64,000 nucleotides of DNA from Maribacter sp. BPC-D8 (GCF_035207705.1 NZ_CP128187.1:2852001-2916000), one strand, 5' to 3'. Shown: positions 26,610-35,423, counted from the first letter of the stretch. Notes: a model not told the origin generated them from the letters alone. Translations and numbers: made by a program.

Positions 26610-28463
26610 ATGTCACTTTCAGAAGCAAACAAAGAAACTTCAGGCTTAGGTAAAGCCGTCTTAGGTATCATAATGATAGGAGCAACATTTGCGCTCTTTA
26701 GTTTTATAAAGAACTCATTTCTCTATATAATTAATATGGATGTAGCCTATGAATTATGCAGGCTAAATGAATTCATTTCAACGCCATTCGGTAAAATAAC
26801 ATCTTACCTAGTATTCTCTTATATCATAAGCATATTGTTAACGTTCAGGCTATTTAAGAATTGGAAAACTAAATGGTTGTACAAATTTTACCTCGTACTC
26901 TGTATTGCATCTATACCCTCTACTTTAGATTTAGGCTTACTATTCAACATAGATTTAGATTGGTATGCATTTTTCGCAATAACTATAAGCATCGTAAAGC
27001 TTTCATTACTTTTTTACAGACCTAAAGTATTTAGCTTTTTACGTTCAAAAATTAAGAGTAAGCGCAAGATCGATGACACTTATAGTATCATCTTGCCTAC
27101 TAATAAAAGAAATGTAGAAATTAAAAATCCCTTTGCAGGAATTTATATTCAAGGTGGTGCCGGAAGCGGTAAAACAGAGAGTTTATTAAAACCAATGATG
27201 AAGCAATGTATCGAAAACAATTTTGCTTTTATCATATATGATTTCAAAGGGGAACTTACACCTTTTGCAATTGAAGTAATGGAAGCTCAAAATATAAATC
27301 AATTCAATACACTAAATTTTAAAGAACCCTTCTTAAGTGATCGGTTTAATCCCTTAAATCCAGAATATATTAGAAATACTGCTGAAGTGGTTGAATTGAC
27401 CAAAACATTATTTTATAATCTTAATCCGGCTTCAATTAAACAAACGACTAATAATTACTTCTTAGATGAAGCCATCAACCTCTTTACATCGATTGTAATT
27501 TTTCTGAAAAACAATAAACCAAACTATTGTACCATACCTCATATTATAGCAGGTTTAGCAAATAATAGTGTTGCTAAGGTAATTTTGAAATTAAGCACAG
27601 AATTTGAGGCATTACCCTATATATCTTCTCTTAAAAATGTAATTGAATTGAAAGCCGAGAAACAAGTAGCAGGTGTAATAGGATCTCTGCAAGGTAGCCT
27701 TGCAAAATTCACCTCTAAAGAGCTATTCTATATTTTATCTGCCAATGACTTCTCACCAGAATTAAACAACCCTGAAAGTCCTAATCGGTTATGTATCGTC
27801 AATGATTCAACTTTGCCAAGCTTTTACGCTCCACTTATATCTATGATTATAAACAACTGTTTAAAAAAGATGAATGTGGCTGATAGACATAAAAGTGCCA
27901 TTTTTCTTGATGAAGCACCAACCTTATTCATTCCTGAATTTGAGCAAATACCGGCAACCGCAAGGAGCAACAAAATTGCTACTGTATTTACTACTCAAGA
28001 TTATACACAGATACTTGATAAATATGGTAAAGAAAAAGCACAAACAATTATTAGTAATCTAGGATCACAATTTTATGGCAGAACTACCAATGTAGAATCT
28101 ATGAAACAGATATCAGAACTATTTGGAAAATATGATAAAGTGTTCAAAACTAAAAGTAAAGGAAAATCATCTGATTTTTTAACTGTAGGCGATATAAAAA
28201 TAAATAATGGTCAAGCTGAAAGTATACAACAAAGGTATACGGTGACTAGTAATGAACTGCTAAAACTAAAGCCTGGTGAATTCTATTCCGTAATAGGTGA
28301 TAAAAAGTCTCACAATCAACATATACAATTGAAAAAAGAAAAGGCTAAAAAAGAAAATTATAATGCCCAGAATATTAGAAAACTATCAAATGCAATAACC
28401 CAGTTTGATTTAGACAATAATTATATAGCAATAAACAACGTGGCAAAGACATTGTTTGATTAA
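26610..28463 (+). CDS. VirD4/TraG-type coupling protein
   Basis: A 617-residue membrane ATPase. The N-terminal 150 residues have several hydrophobic segments (LGKAVLGIIMIGATFALFSF, then FYLVLCIASIPSTLDLGLLF). Walker A IQGGAGSGKTESLL is near residue 183 and Walker B AIFLDEAPTLFIPE near 430; FTTQD is the next conserved motif. It links the relaxosome to a type IV secretion channel. It is the only secretion-related gene of the element, so the channel must come from a helper. It follows the relaxase-like gene by 13 bp. Confidence 0.85.
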   Translation: MSLSEANKETSGLGKAVLGIIMIGATFALFSFIKNSFLYIINMDVAYELCRLNEFISTPFGKITSYLVFSYIISILLTFRLFKNWKTKWLYKFYLVLCIASIPSTLDLGLLFNIDLDWYAFFAITISIVKLSLLFYRPKVFSFLRSKIKSKRKIDDTYSIILPTNKRNVEIKNPFAGIYIQGGAGSGKTESLLKPMMKQCIENNFAFIIYDFKGELTPFAIEVMEAQNINQFNTLNFKEPFLSDRFNPLNPEYIRNTAEVVELTKTLFYNLNPASIKQTTNNYFLDEAINLFTSIVIFLKNNKPNYCTIPHIIAGLANNSVAKVILKLSTEFEALPYISSLKNVIELKAEKQVAGVIGSLQGSLAKFTSKELFYILSANDFSPELNNPESPNRLCIVNDSTLPSFYAPLISMIINNCLKKMNVADRHKSAIFLDEAPTLFIPEFEQIPATARSNKIATVFTTQDYTQILDKYGKEKAQTIISNLGSQFYGRTTNVESMKQISELFGKYDKVFKTKSKGKSSDFLTVGDIKINNGQAESIQQRYTVTSNELLKLKPGEFYSVIGDKKSHNQHIQLKKEKAKKENYNAQNIRKLSNAITQFDLDNNYIAINNVAKTLFD

Positions 28464-28489
28464 CATTTAACCACTTAAAGCTTAATAGT

Positions 28490-28648
28490 ATGATATTAAA
28501 TACAGCTATAGTACGAAGAGCATTGTTTATGCTTTGGATAATTTCACCATTAGTAATAAGGCTTTCATCTGAACCTAGCATTTTTTGGCTAATTTCATAT
28601 TTCATAAGTCTGCCTCTTTACTGCTATTTTCAAATAACTAAAAAATAA
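28490..28648 (+). CDS. Small predicted membrane protein (52 aa)
   Basis: Read by eye: ATG at 28490, stop TAA at 28646-28648, 52 codons. Two hydrophobic runs, ALFMLWIISPLVIRL and IFWLISYFISLPLYCYF, flank a short charged turn, and the end is QITKK. It starts 26 bp after the coupling-protein stop and is followed by the 73-aa gene, so it fits the operon. No family recognised; moderate to low confidence that it is expressed. Confidence 0.45.
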   Translation: MILNTAIVRRALFMLWIISPLVIRLSSEPSIFWLISYFISLPLYCYFQITKK

Positions 28649-28672
28649 ATATTAATAACATAAAACCAGAAA

Positions 28673-28894
28673 ATGAGCTACATAGACAAATTTGATTTTG
28701 AAGATTTTGATTACTTAGACCAACATGAAGAAGGGTTTAAATGTTGGCAAACTGATTACAGATTACTAAGAGAACGAGATGAAGAAGCAGACAGATTGGC
28801 TTTTGAAGGTGGACTAAGAGATTTTAAAGAAAGCTGTATGCAAAGAGATAAAGAAAAGCAAATTCCAAGACAGCGACCTTTATTTAATAAATAA
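28673..28894 (+). CDS. Small acidic/basic hypothetical protein (73 aa)
   Basis: A 73-residue protein, N-terminally acidic (FDFEDFDYLDQHEEGFKC) and C-terminally basic (DKEKQIPRQRPLF). It contains two cysteines and no motif I know. It closes the plus-strand mobilization operon and is not overlapped by another good frame, which makes it more likely to be real. Confidence 0.55.
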   Translation: MSYIDKFDFEDFDYLDQHEEGFKCWQTDYRLLRERDEEADRLAFEGGLRDFKESCMQRDKEKQIPRQRPLFNK

Positions 28895-28921
28895 GAATTA
28901 GCAAATAGGGGTAACTGATTT

Positions 28922-29365
28922 TTATTGAAAATATTCTAAAATTGCATTCCAGTCAGGAAACTTGTTTGAACCGAACTGAAGTAAGGTGCCTTCAAAATTT
29001 TCCTGACCTTTTCCTTCAATGTAATCATCAATTAAATAGTCCGCTTTTATCAATCCTTTGTTTGATGAAATAATAAGTTTACTTACATACTCAAAACCAA
29101 GATGATTTTCTATCCATATTCTTTTTTCAGTGTAGCATAGCGGATTTCTTTCGGAAGGTGCTGTTAGTATATAAATTCGAAAACCAGCTATAGAGTTCAA
29201 ATGCTTCACAGCTTCAATTGCCCCTTCAATCTCTGGTAAATTTTCAAAAAAACCTTGAACACTTTGTGGAAATTTTTGTACAGGGTTTAATTTTAACTGA
29301 TTGTTGAATGTGTTTGTGTAATCACACATTACATCATCCATATCAACACAAATCGTTTTTAGCAT
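28922..29365 (-). CDS. 5'(3')-deoxyribonucleotidase-like HAD phosphatase
   Basis: A 147-residue HAD-fold protein close to the NT5C type of 5'-nucleotidase. Motif I is VDMDDVMCDY (D8 nucleophile, D10), the capless middle includes YILTAPSERN (motif II Thr/Ser) and a lysine in SNKGLIKADY, and motif III is LIDDYIEGKG (DD). The reaction is hydrolysis of dNMP/NMP to nucleoside. It is 26 bp downstream of the DUF3883 gene on the same strand, so the two are co-transcribed. In a defence setting it could deplete nucleotides, but that is inference; a salvage role is equally possible. Confidence 0.75.
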   Translation of the reverse strand: MLKTICVDMDDVMCDYTNTFNNQLKLNPVQKFPQSVQGFFENLPEIEGAIEAVKHLNSIAGFRIYILTAPSERNPLCYTEKRIWIENHLGFEYVSKLIISSNKGLIKADYLIDDYIEGKGQENFEGTLLQFGSNKFPDWNAILEYFQ

Positions 29366-29391
29366 AGTTTTAAATAAATATTATTCTACTA

Positions 29392-30597
29392 CTATTCGAA
29401 GGTAATCCTAAAAGTTAATGGTTCTGACTTAAAAAGATTTTCGTTTTCAAAATCAGGATGTTTTAATCTTAAAATTGTCGGTTTTTGACTTTCCAGTTCA
29501 GAAACGCAATACAAGTAATAATTAGGGTAGGTTTTTGATTTTTGCAACTCATTTTTTGTGATAATAAAACTTTTATAAGAATTGCCTTTTGAAATTGCTT
29601 TGACCTCAATTTGTTTCTGAGTTCCATCTTTTTCAAAACTGATTATATCAAAACCTAATTTTGGATTATTCGCAACCGAACGAACCTGATTAGCCAACTC
29701 TGGATAAATAGAGCTTAGAAATTGTATTTCATCATTTAGAACTATCTCCTCCGCCAAATTCCCGATTTCTATTTGTTTTCTAAGCTGTTCAACATAATCA
29801 ATTTCCGTTTCAGGCTCAGTTAAATCATCAATATTAACCGGCAATCTTGGTTGATAGTTGTCAAGTATTTTCTGTTTTTCGACAACAACCTTTTGCACTT
29901 CAATGACAGCTGGCTTTTTATATTCTGGGTTTCGCAATCGGTGTAAATAAATCCATAAAAATGAATGAGCATCTATTAACTCAATTTCAGAGAATTTACT
30001 TTTTAAATGATTTTGAAATTGTTTTATAATATTTACAAACTCAACATAATTTTCCCAGGATATATTGTAACTAGTTTTTAAATCAATACCTAATGAGCTA
30101 AAGATTAAGTCAAATTTCTTTTGAGATATGGGTAGATATTTTTGTGGATTCTTAATAAAAAATAGATAAGCTATTAATTGATATGAAAACCCCAAGTCTG
30201 AAAACTTAGAAAAGGAAACTTCATCTTTAATTTTACTTTTAAAAAAGTCAAAAAGTAACTTTTCAGTTTCTTTAGATGTACTTAGATTTTTAAAATTATC
30301 TTTTTTCCTCCAATCAATAAGGTTGTTTTGATGAGTTTTATAATTATAAATAATATCGGTTTGAATCGAGTTTTTTACGGCCTCTAATATTCTACCGTTT
30401 CCTATTTCATTTTCCTTCCAAGTTTTAGTCAAAAGCTTAGCTTTTGCTTGCTTTAGAACTTCATATTTATAGTTTTCATTCTCGATCACAAAAGGATTAG
30501 TTTTAAAATCAGTCAGCCCTACTTTTGAGCCTTCTTCAACTATTATTTTGAATCCAGAAAATGCTTTATCAAAAATTTCCTTAGTAATCTCAATCAT
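29392..30597 (-). CDS. DUF3883 protein, PD-(D/E)XK nuclease-like
   Basis: A 401-residue protein. The first 240 residues are helical and unassigned. From residue about 275 it has the DUF3883 (NO VEIN C-terminal) fold: NLAEEIVLNDEIQFLSSIY, then LGFDIISFEKDG (D near 314) and QIEVKAIS (E-V-K near 327-329), then FIITKNELQKSKTYP. These match a PD-(D/E)XK nuclease core with D, E and K present. DUF3883 domains occur in restriction and defence proteins; a restriction-like role is inferred. It leads the two-gene unit with the nucleotidase. Confidence 0.7.
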   Translation of the reverse strand: MIEITKEIFDKAFSGFKIIVEEGSKVGLTDFKTNPFVIENENYKYEVLKQAKAKLLTKTWKENEIGNGRILEAVKNSIQTDIIYNYKTHQNNLIDWRKKDNFKNLSTSKETEKLLFDFFKSKIKDEVSFSKFSDLGFSYQLIAYLFFIKNPQKYLPISQKKFDLIFSSLGIDLKTSYNISWENYVEFVNIIKQFQNHLKSKFSEIELIDAHSFLWIYLHRLRNPEYKKPAVIEVQKVVVEKQKILDNYQPRLPVNIDDLTEPETEIDYVEQLRKQIEIGNLAEEIVLNDEIQFLSSIYPELANQVRSVANNPKLGFDIISFEKDGTQKQIEVKAISKGNSYKSFIITKNELQKSKTYPNYYLYCVSELESQKPTILRLKHPDFENENLFKSEPLTFRITFE

Positions 30598-30851
30598 ATT
30601 CTAGTTTTAGACAATTGTAATTTAAACTTAATAACTAATACCTAGAAAACATTTTGAATATCCTCCAAGGGCAAGAAAATAATATAATAACAACATCTAC
30701 ACAAAGATAAGCACGCAAAATATTCCCATCAAAAGACTACGGCATAAACCAGGCTCAAGATTCGCTCTTATTTATTCCGTTTCCTTTAGAGCTGAAATTT
30801 TACTACCACTTGGGATTGCGCAAATATTGTTCAATCTAAAAATCATTTAAA

Positions 30852-31307
30852 ATGAAAAAAGTGACCATTTACAAGAATTTGGTAGGCGAGTTAACCGTAA
30901 ACTACAAACGAACTAAGCAGCGAGCAGAAAAAATCTCTAGTTCAGAAGACTCCGCAGATTTTATTAGACCTTACTTTGACCATGTAATGGACGACCATGA
31001 AGTTGTCAAGGTAATTCATCTAAACCATGAGAACAGAGTCATCAACGTACACCATGCAAGCTCTGGTACAGACATAGCTTGTTTAATACCAATAAAAGCT
31101 ATTGTCAGAGATGCTATAATGTTACCTACTACAGGCATAATATTGGTTCATAATCACCCTAGCGGTCAAACCAAATTCTCAAAAGCAGATATTGCCGTTA
31201 GTAAAAAACTAGAAATAGCCTGTAATTACTTCGACATAAGATTCGTCGATAGCATAGTAATCACTCGAGAGAATCATAGTTCAATGAAAGATGAAAGGGT
31301 CATATGA
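30852..31307 (+). CDS. RadC-family JAB/MPN protein
   Basis: A 151-residue protein with the JAMM metalloprotease-like motif HNHPSGQTKFSKAD (H-x-H-PSG...S-x2-D) near residues 100-113, an upstream glutamate in HEVVKVIHL, and the final IVITRENHSSMKDERVI. RadC-like proteins are standard passengers of Bacteroidota mobile elements, of unclear function. Its 3' end with the terminator is duplicated 4.1 kb downstream at 35276-35434, which suggests that a cassette entered here. About 250 bp upstream hold no gene. Confidence 0.88.
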   Translation: MKKVTIYKNLVGELTVNYKRTKQRAEKISSSEDSADFIRPYFDHVMDDHEVVKVIHLNHENRVINVHHASSGTDIACLIPIKAIVRDAIMLPTTGIILVHNHPSGQTKFSKADIAVSKKLEIACNYFDIRFVDSIVITRENHSSMKDERVI

Positions 31308-31311
31308 CCCT
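31161..31311 (+). repeat. radC 3'-end direct repeat, copy 1
   Basis: About 150 bp, from TAGCGGTCAAAC through the terminator, is repeated at 35276-35427 with about nine mismatches by eye. It covers the last 49 codons of radC and the GGGTCATATGACCC hairpin. Confidence 0.9.
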
Positions 31312-31318
31312 TTTTTTA
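31297..31318 (+). terminator. Terminator of the radC-like gene
   Basis: AGGGTCATATGACCCT, a 16-base perfect palindrome, followed by a T run. It starts within the last codons of the gene. Confidence 0.75.
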
Positions 31319-31613
31319 TTCTAGAATGAACCAGTAAAGTTTATCATTTTTTAACTAGCATATAATTTTCCTATTATAAAATTACTAACCAAATATATTA
31401 AAAGAGCATTTTAGTCTGCGCCAATTTGGAATTTAACATGAAAAATGTGTCATACATCTCTTTTATTGAAAGGATATATAACAAAGTTATATATTGAAAT
31501 TTCAAGTACAGTTTGCGAAACGCAAGAGGAAATGAATAAAGAAACTTAAGAAAGCATTTCAAAAAAAAGATTAATTAAAACTAGTTATTTTAGTTAAAAA
31601 TTAAAAGAAAAAT
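31319..31613. other. Non-coding stretch with a 9-bp inverted repeat
   Basis: About 295 bp without a convincing gene. The only marked structure is ATATATAAC-AAA-GTTATATAT (31474-31494), a perfect 9-bp stem about 120 bp upstream of the next gene, possibly an operator or a hairpin. The rest is AT-rich and I see nothing more. Confidence 0.4.
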
Positions 31614-31883
31614 ATGAAGATTGAATGTCGTAATTGTAAAAATCTGGAGAAGGTAAACACAGGTTTATTCGTAAAAATTATCGGTGGTGCATTACCTATT
31701 GGAGGATACTTTGCTTGGACAACTTATCTACTTGCTGGAACTGGTTTAGCTATGCCTATAGTAATAGCTATGATTGCTGGCGGAACCGGTATGCTTTTGT
31801 ACAAGGATAAAATTGTTAAATGGATTACAAATAATAAATATAAATGTACGAAGTGTGGTGGTACTAACTGGGATACAAATTAA
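31614..31883 (+). CDS. Membrane protein with paired zinc-ribbon CxxC motifs
   Basis: An 89-residue protein. The N-terminal CRNCKN and the C-terminal CTKCGGTNW are CxxC pairs that could join into one zinc ribbon, with two hydrophobic helices between (PIGGYFAWTTYLLAGTGLAM and VIAMIAGGTGMLLY). Both termini would be on the same side of the membrane. No named family comes to mind. First gene inside the radC-flanked cassette. Confidence 0.6.
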   Translation: MKIECRNCKNLEKVNTGLFVKIIGGALPIGGYFAWTTYLLAGTGLAMPIVIAMIAGGTGMLLYKDKIVKWITNNKYKCTKCGGTNWDTN

Positions 31884-32123
31884 TTTTGTAATTTTTTAAT
31901 AAATTAAAAAATTGATTATTAATATTATACATAACTAAAATCAATAATTATTCGTGTTAATAAAACTGAGCCTAACGCCATTTGCAATTTATTACTAGTT
32001 CTTCCTACTTATCAAATTAGGTACTTAAAACACGTAGCAAACCAACGCTTTGCAACACATTAGCTTTTGCTCCAATCGCACAACAGAAACAGAACTTTAT
32101 AACTTTGACAACTGCTAAATTGA
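31884..32123. other. Non-coding stretch inside the cassette
   Basis: About 240 bp with no convincing gene. It contains GCCTAACGCC and a region of short repeats around CCAACGCTTTGCAAC and CTTTTGCTCCAATCGC, reminiscent of imperfect inverted-repeat boundaries between gene cassettes in Bacteroidota. This likeness is from memory and weak. Confidence 0.3.
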
Positions 32124-32447
32124 ATGAAAATAAAAAGTGCAAAATCATTTCGCTTTTGGTACAAGACCAAAGTAAAAAAGATTGAAAGAAAAGACTCAAA
32201 CTATAACGAAAATTTCATAGGGATTTATCACAACGAAAATGACAAAAAAACTATCAAAAATTTCTTTAAAATGTATCACGGACACAAAACGGATATAGCT
32301 GGTTATTTACCTTCAATTTTGAAAATAGCAGAAGATGGACAAGCCATTTATGAATTTTTACAAAATGCTGTTGATTGTGGTACTACTCATTTTTACATTT
32401 TCTACAACGAAAAATACTTTTTAGCTTTAGACAAGAAAAAAAAATAA
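32124..32447 (+). pseudogene. Truncated sacsin-like GHKL ATPase (N-terminal fragment)
   Basis: A 107-residue frame holding only the start of a GHKL-ATPase of the sacsin-N type: KTDIAGYLPSILKIAEDGQA then IYEFLQNAVDCGTTHFYIFY, where E..QNAVD is the GHKL N-box. The family continues with a FLAINNG-like ATP-lid motif; here the frame ends at FLALDKKKK through an A9 run and a stop. Full-length relatives are far longer. I call it a remnant; a functional short protein is less likely. Confidence 0.65.
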
Positions 32448-32587
32448 ACAATAAGCTTTAGCTTCAAGCGCAGACGGTAACAAATAGTTTTCTTACTTCC
32501 GCATTAAACTTAGCAGAGCCGTTATCTGAAATATGAAAAAAACGGGAGAAAGCTGAAAACCGATTAGAGTAAGTAACATAAAAAAAT

Positions 32588-32890
32588 ATGGCAATATCAG
32601 ACGTACAAGAAAAAGGCAGTTGGTTATACATAATCGACGGTAATGGAAAAAAATCTGCAACTATATCCACTTCTCAAGGAGATCTAATGGGTATAGGAAT
32701 GGACTTTATAGTTTTTCTAAAAGGTAGTTGGTACTACACTTTTGACGAAAATGGAAAGAAAATCGCCACGTTATCAAGCTCTTCAGGAAGTTTTAAAAAT
32801 GCAGCAGGAAACTCGTTTAACTTAAAAAGGGGAAGTTGGATTTACACATATGATAAAAAGTGTAAAAAGACAGGAACAAGAGCAGCCTAA
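32588..32890 (+). CDS. Small protein with three 36-residue GSW repeats
   Basis: A 100-residue protein made almost wholly of three repeats with a period of exactly 36: KGSWLYIIDGNGKKSATIS (residues 9-27), KGSWYYTFDENGKKIATLS (45-63) and RGSWIYTYDKKCKKTG (81-96, truncated). Each looks like two or three beta-strands, suggesting a small beta-propeller-like or barrel-like binding module. It has no signal peptide. Its stop overlaps the start of the DUF262 gene (TAATG at 32888-32892), so the two are translationally coupled and probably act together. Confidence 0.7.
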   Translation: MAISDVQEKGSWLYIIDGNGKKSATISTSQGDLMGIGMDFIVFLKGSWYYTFDENGKKIATLSSSSGSFKNAAGNSFNLKRGSWIYTYDKKCKKTGTRAA

Positions 32891-34557
32891 TGAATATGCA
32901 ATCAAAAACAACACTTGAAAACAGAACCGCAGAAAGCATACAACAGCTTTTTAAAAATTCTGAGAATGTTCGAATTCCAGCTTATCAACGTGCGTTTAGT
33001 TGGGGAGATAAACAATGTTCTCAATTTCTCGAAGACCTTTTAGAACAAAAAGGTAAAAAATATTATTTGGGACAAATCCTTTTTGAAAAAGATGGAAACA
33101 CTCTTTTTATAATTGACGGACAACAAAGACTTACAACAACAATTTTGTTCCTTTCAGCACTTGCCAAAATCAAAATCCTAAAAGGAGAAAATGTTGAGCA
33201 AATAAGGCAAACTTATTTAACAGATGTTTTCAAAACTATTGATGACGACCAAGTAATTTTCAAAAAAGTTACTCAAAAGCATTTAGTTTCTGCCATTGAC
33301 GATACAGAAACGATTTCTCAAAAACGAATTATAGAAGCCTTTAATTTCTTTGAAACAGAGTTGTCTAAACTAGAGAAAGAAAATTTAAACTTAATTCAAC
33401 AAACATTAGAAAATGCGGTAATAAGCACTTTTTATATCACTAACAAGGTTGAAGCAACGCAAGTTTTTGAATACCAAAATAATCGGGGAAAAGAACTTTC
33501 AAGATTTGAAGTTATCAAAGCATATTTAATGCACCAGATTTACATTCAAAGTTCGGACAACAATCAAGCGAATAATGACATTGCAGAAATTCAAAGCATA
33601 ATTTCAAAAACATACAGATACATTGAAGCAGTTGAAGGTTATTTCACAGAAAACGAGCTTTTAGATAATTATTGCAATTTGTTTTTCAATATTGGCGGTA
33701 ACATTGAAGCCATAAAAGAAACGCTTAAGAAAGTAGAGAATAAATCTCAATGGATTAAATTGTTTTTTGAAAGCTTTGTAGAATTAGCGCATAGTGCGAA
33801 AAGTATTGTGAGCAACAAAAACCAATCAAATATTACGAATCTATTTTTTGTAGGTAACGAAGCGAATTGGAAATTGGTTTTACTGACACTTTTTTACAAA
33901 GGCGAAGTATCAGGCGACAGCTTCAAGAAAATTTTAAAATTATTAGAAGTTCTGTGTTTCAAACTTAAACTTGGCGACTACCGAACAGATCATTTGCCAA
34001 ATTTCGCAAAACGATATTTTAACCAAAAAGACATTTATAATATTGACAATTTATATCAAGATATTAAGAATGTAACTGAAACCGGCTTTAAGTGGTATTG
34101 GAATGACGGAGATAGATTTAGAAATATTATCCCAAACTACTTTGACAATGAAAAATGGCATTACAATCGTAATACAATCAAGTATGTTTTGTGGCAATAC
34201 GAAAACAGTTTAAGAATTAAAAATCGTTCAGGTGCGTTATTGGACAAGGAACTTTATAATAGTTACACAATTGAACATATAACACCGCAAAACCCAGCAG
34301 ACATAGAATATACGGAAGAATTTAGAAAGAATTTTTTACAACTTGCGGGTAATTTAGCACTATTGACACAAAGTCAAAACAGCAAATTTTCAAACAAGTC
34401 GTTTAAGAAAAAAAGCGAATTATTCCAAGATACTGCACTTTCAAGTTATACAGAGATTAGAGAAAAAAATCAATGGACAGAAACCGAAATTACGGAAAGA
34501 CATAATCGAATTTCAGAGTTTGCGAAAACGTACTTTAACGTTGAAAATGAACAGTAA
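32890..34557 (+). CDS. DUF262/DUF1524 (GmrSD-like) protein
   Basis: A 555-residue protein. The N-terminal DUF262 (ParB-like NTP-binding) domain has IPAYQRAFSWGDKQ near residue 22 and FIIDGQQRLTTT near 75 (the DGQQR loop). The C-terminal DUF1524 HNH domain has YTIEHITPQNP near 460 and GNLALLTQSQNSKFSNKSF. This architecture is that of GmrSD type IV restriction enzymes and some related defence proteins, which cleave modified DNA. Catalytic H, N and D/H positions are visible. It overlaps the GSW-repeat gene by one base. DNA modification specificity cannot be read. Confidence 0.85.
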   Translation: MNMQSKTTLENRTAESIQQLFKNSENVRIPAYQRAFSWGDKQCSQFLEDLLEQKGKKYYLGQILFEKDGNTLFIIDGQQRLTTTILFLSALAKIKILKGENVEQIRQTYLTDVFKTIDDDQVIFKKVTQKHLVSAIDDTETISQKRIIEAFNFFETELSKLEKENLNLIQQTLENAVISTFYITNKVEATQVFEYQNNRGKELSRFEVIKAYLMHQIYIQSSDNNQANNDIAEIQSIISKTYRYIEAVEGYFTENELLDNYCNLFFNIGGNIEAIKETLKKVENKSQWIKLFFESFVELAHSAKSIVSNKNQSNITNLFFVGNEANWKLVLLTLFYKGEVSGDSFKKILKLLEVLCFKLKLGDYRTDHLPNFAKRYFNQKDIYNIDNLYQDIKNVTETGFKWYWNDGDRFRNIIPNYFDNEKWHYNRNTIKYVLWQYENSLRIKNRSGALLDKELYNSYTIEHITPQNPADIEYTEEFRKNFLQLAGNLALLTQSQNSKFSNKSFKKKSELFQDTALSSYTEIREKNQWTETEITERHNRISEFAKTYFNVENEQ

Positions 34558-34624
34558 CGAAAGGAAAAAAAGCAGATAACAATGTATATCAAAACTAACC
34601 GTTGTGAGCAATTTAAACCAAACT

Positions 34625-35269
34625 ATGAACAAAAAAGAAAAATGTGCTGAACTACTTCAGATAGGAGTTCAGCATAAAAGAAACGGAGATTTAGAACAAG
34701 CCTTAAATTATTACGGAAAAGCATTTAATAAATATAAATTGAATCCCGATATTTATAAAAATTGTTCGAAAATTTATACATCAATCGGCGAACCCGACCA
34801 CGCCATGCGAAATTTATTAACTTATTCGCAATTAGTAATAAATAGTGGAAGTATAAATATGGAATCCTACGATTTTGCTGTATCATTTTACAAATGGTCT
34901 GGTGATTTAAATGGAAATGTAAGGGTTCAGAAAGACATTGCATTAACGGCAGTTGCGCAGAATTTCAATTTAGCAAAAATTGTTGCGGACTTGAATTTGA
35001 CCTTTCAAGCTGGAATTTGCTATATTATAAAACACAGAAATAATATGACCAATTTGCAAATCCCTGCAAATTTGCTGAATAACTACATTAAAACACTTTT
35101 GGGACGAACAACAGATGGACCTTCTTTGGCGGACACTAATGGAGCGCCTATGGTAAGAGCAATTGGATTATCCTATTTACTCGTGAATTTCATTACAAAT
35201 CCAAATTTAGAGATTGAGGAATTAATTGATGCTTATCTGAATGAAGAGTTTGAAATTGATAGTTTCTAA
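34625..35269 (+). CDS. TPR-like hypothetical protein
   Basis: From the ATG at 34625 (a GTG at 34604 is an alternative start) it is 214 residues. Residues about 12-60 look like tetratricopeptide helices (GDLEQALNYYGKAFNKY, PDIYKNCSKIYTSIGEPDHA). The middle and C-terminal parts are unassigned. It lies 67 bp after the DUF262 gene, with an imperfect inverted repeat in the gap, and just before the duplicated radC end. Function unknown. Confidence 0.6.
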   Translation: MNKKEKCAELLQIGVQHKRNGDLEQALNYYGKAFNKYKLNPDIYKNCSKIYTSIGEPDHAMRNLLTYSQLVINSGSINMESYDFAVSFYKWSGDLNGNVRVQKDIALTAVAQNFNLAKIVADLNLTFQAGICYIIKHRNNMTNLQIPANLLNNYIKTLLGRTTDGPSLADTNGAPMVRAIGLSYLLVNFITNPNLEIEELIDAYLNEEFEIDSF

Positions 35270-35275
35270 TAAATA

Positions 35276-35423
35276 TAGCGGTCAAACAAGATTCTCAAAA
35301 GCAGATATTGCCGTTAGTAAAAAACTAGAAATAGCCTGTAATTACTTCGACATAAGATTTGTCGATAGCATAGTAATAAATAGAGAGAAACATAGTTCAA
35401 TGAAAGATGAAGGGGTCATATGA
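35276..35423 (+). pseudogene. radC 3'-end fragment (direct repeat, copy 2)
   Basis: It encodes only the last 49 or so residues of the RadC-like protein (SGQTRFSKADIAVSKKLEIA onward), in frame with the copy at 31161. It lacks the HNHP metal ligands, so it cannot be active. About 94% identical to copy 1 by eye. Confidence 0.85.
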
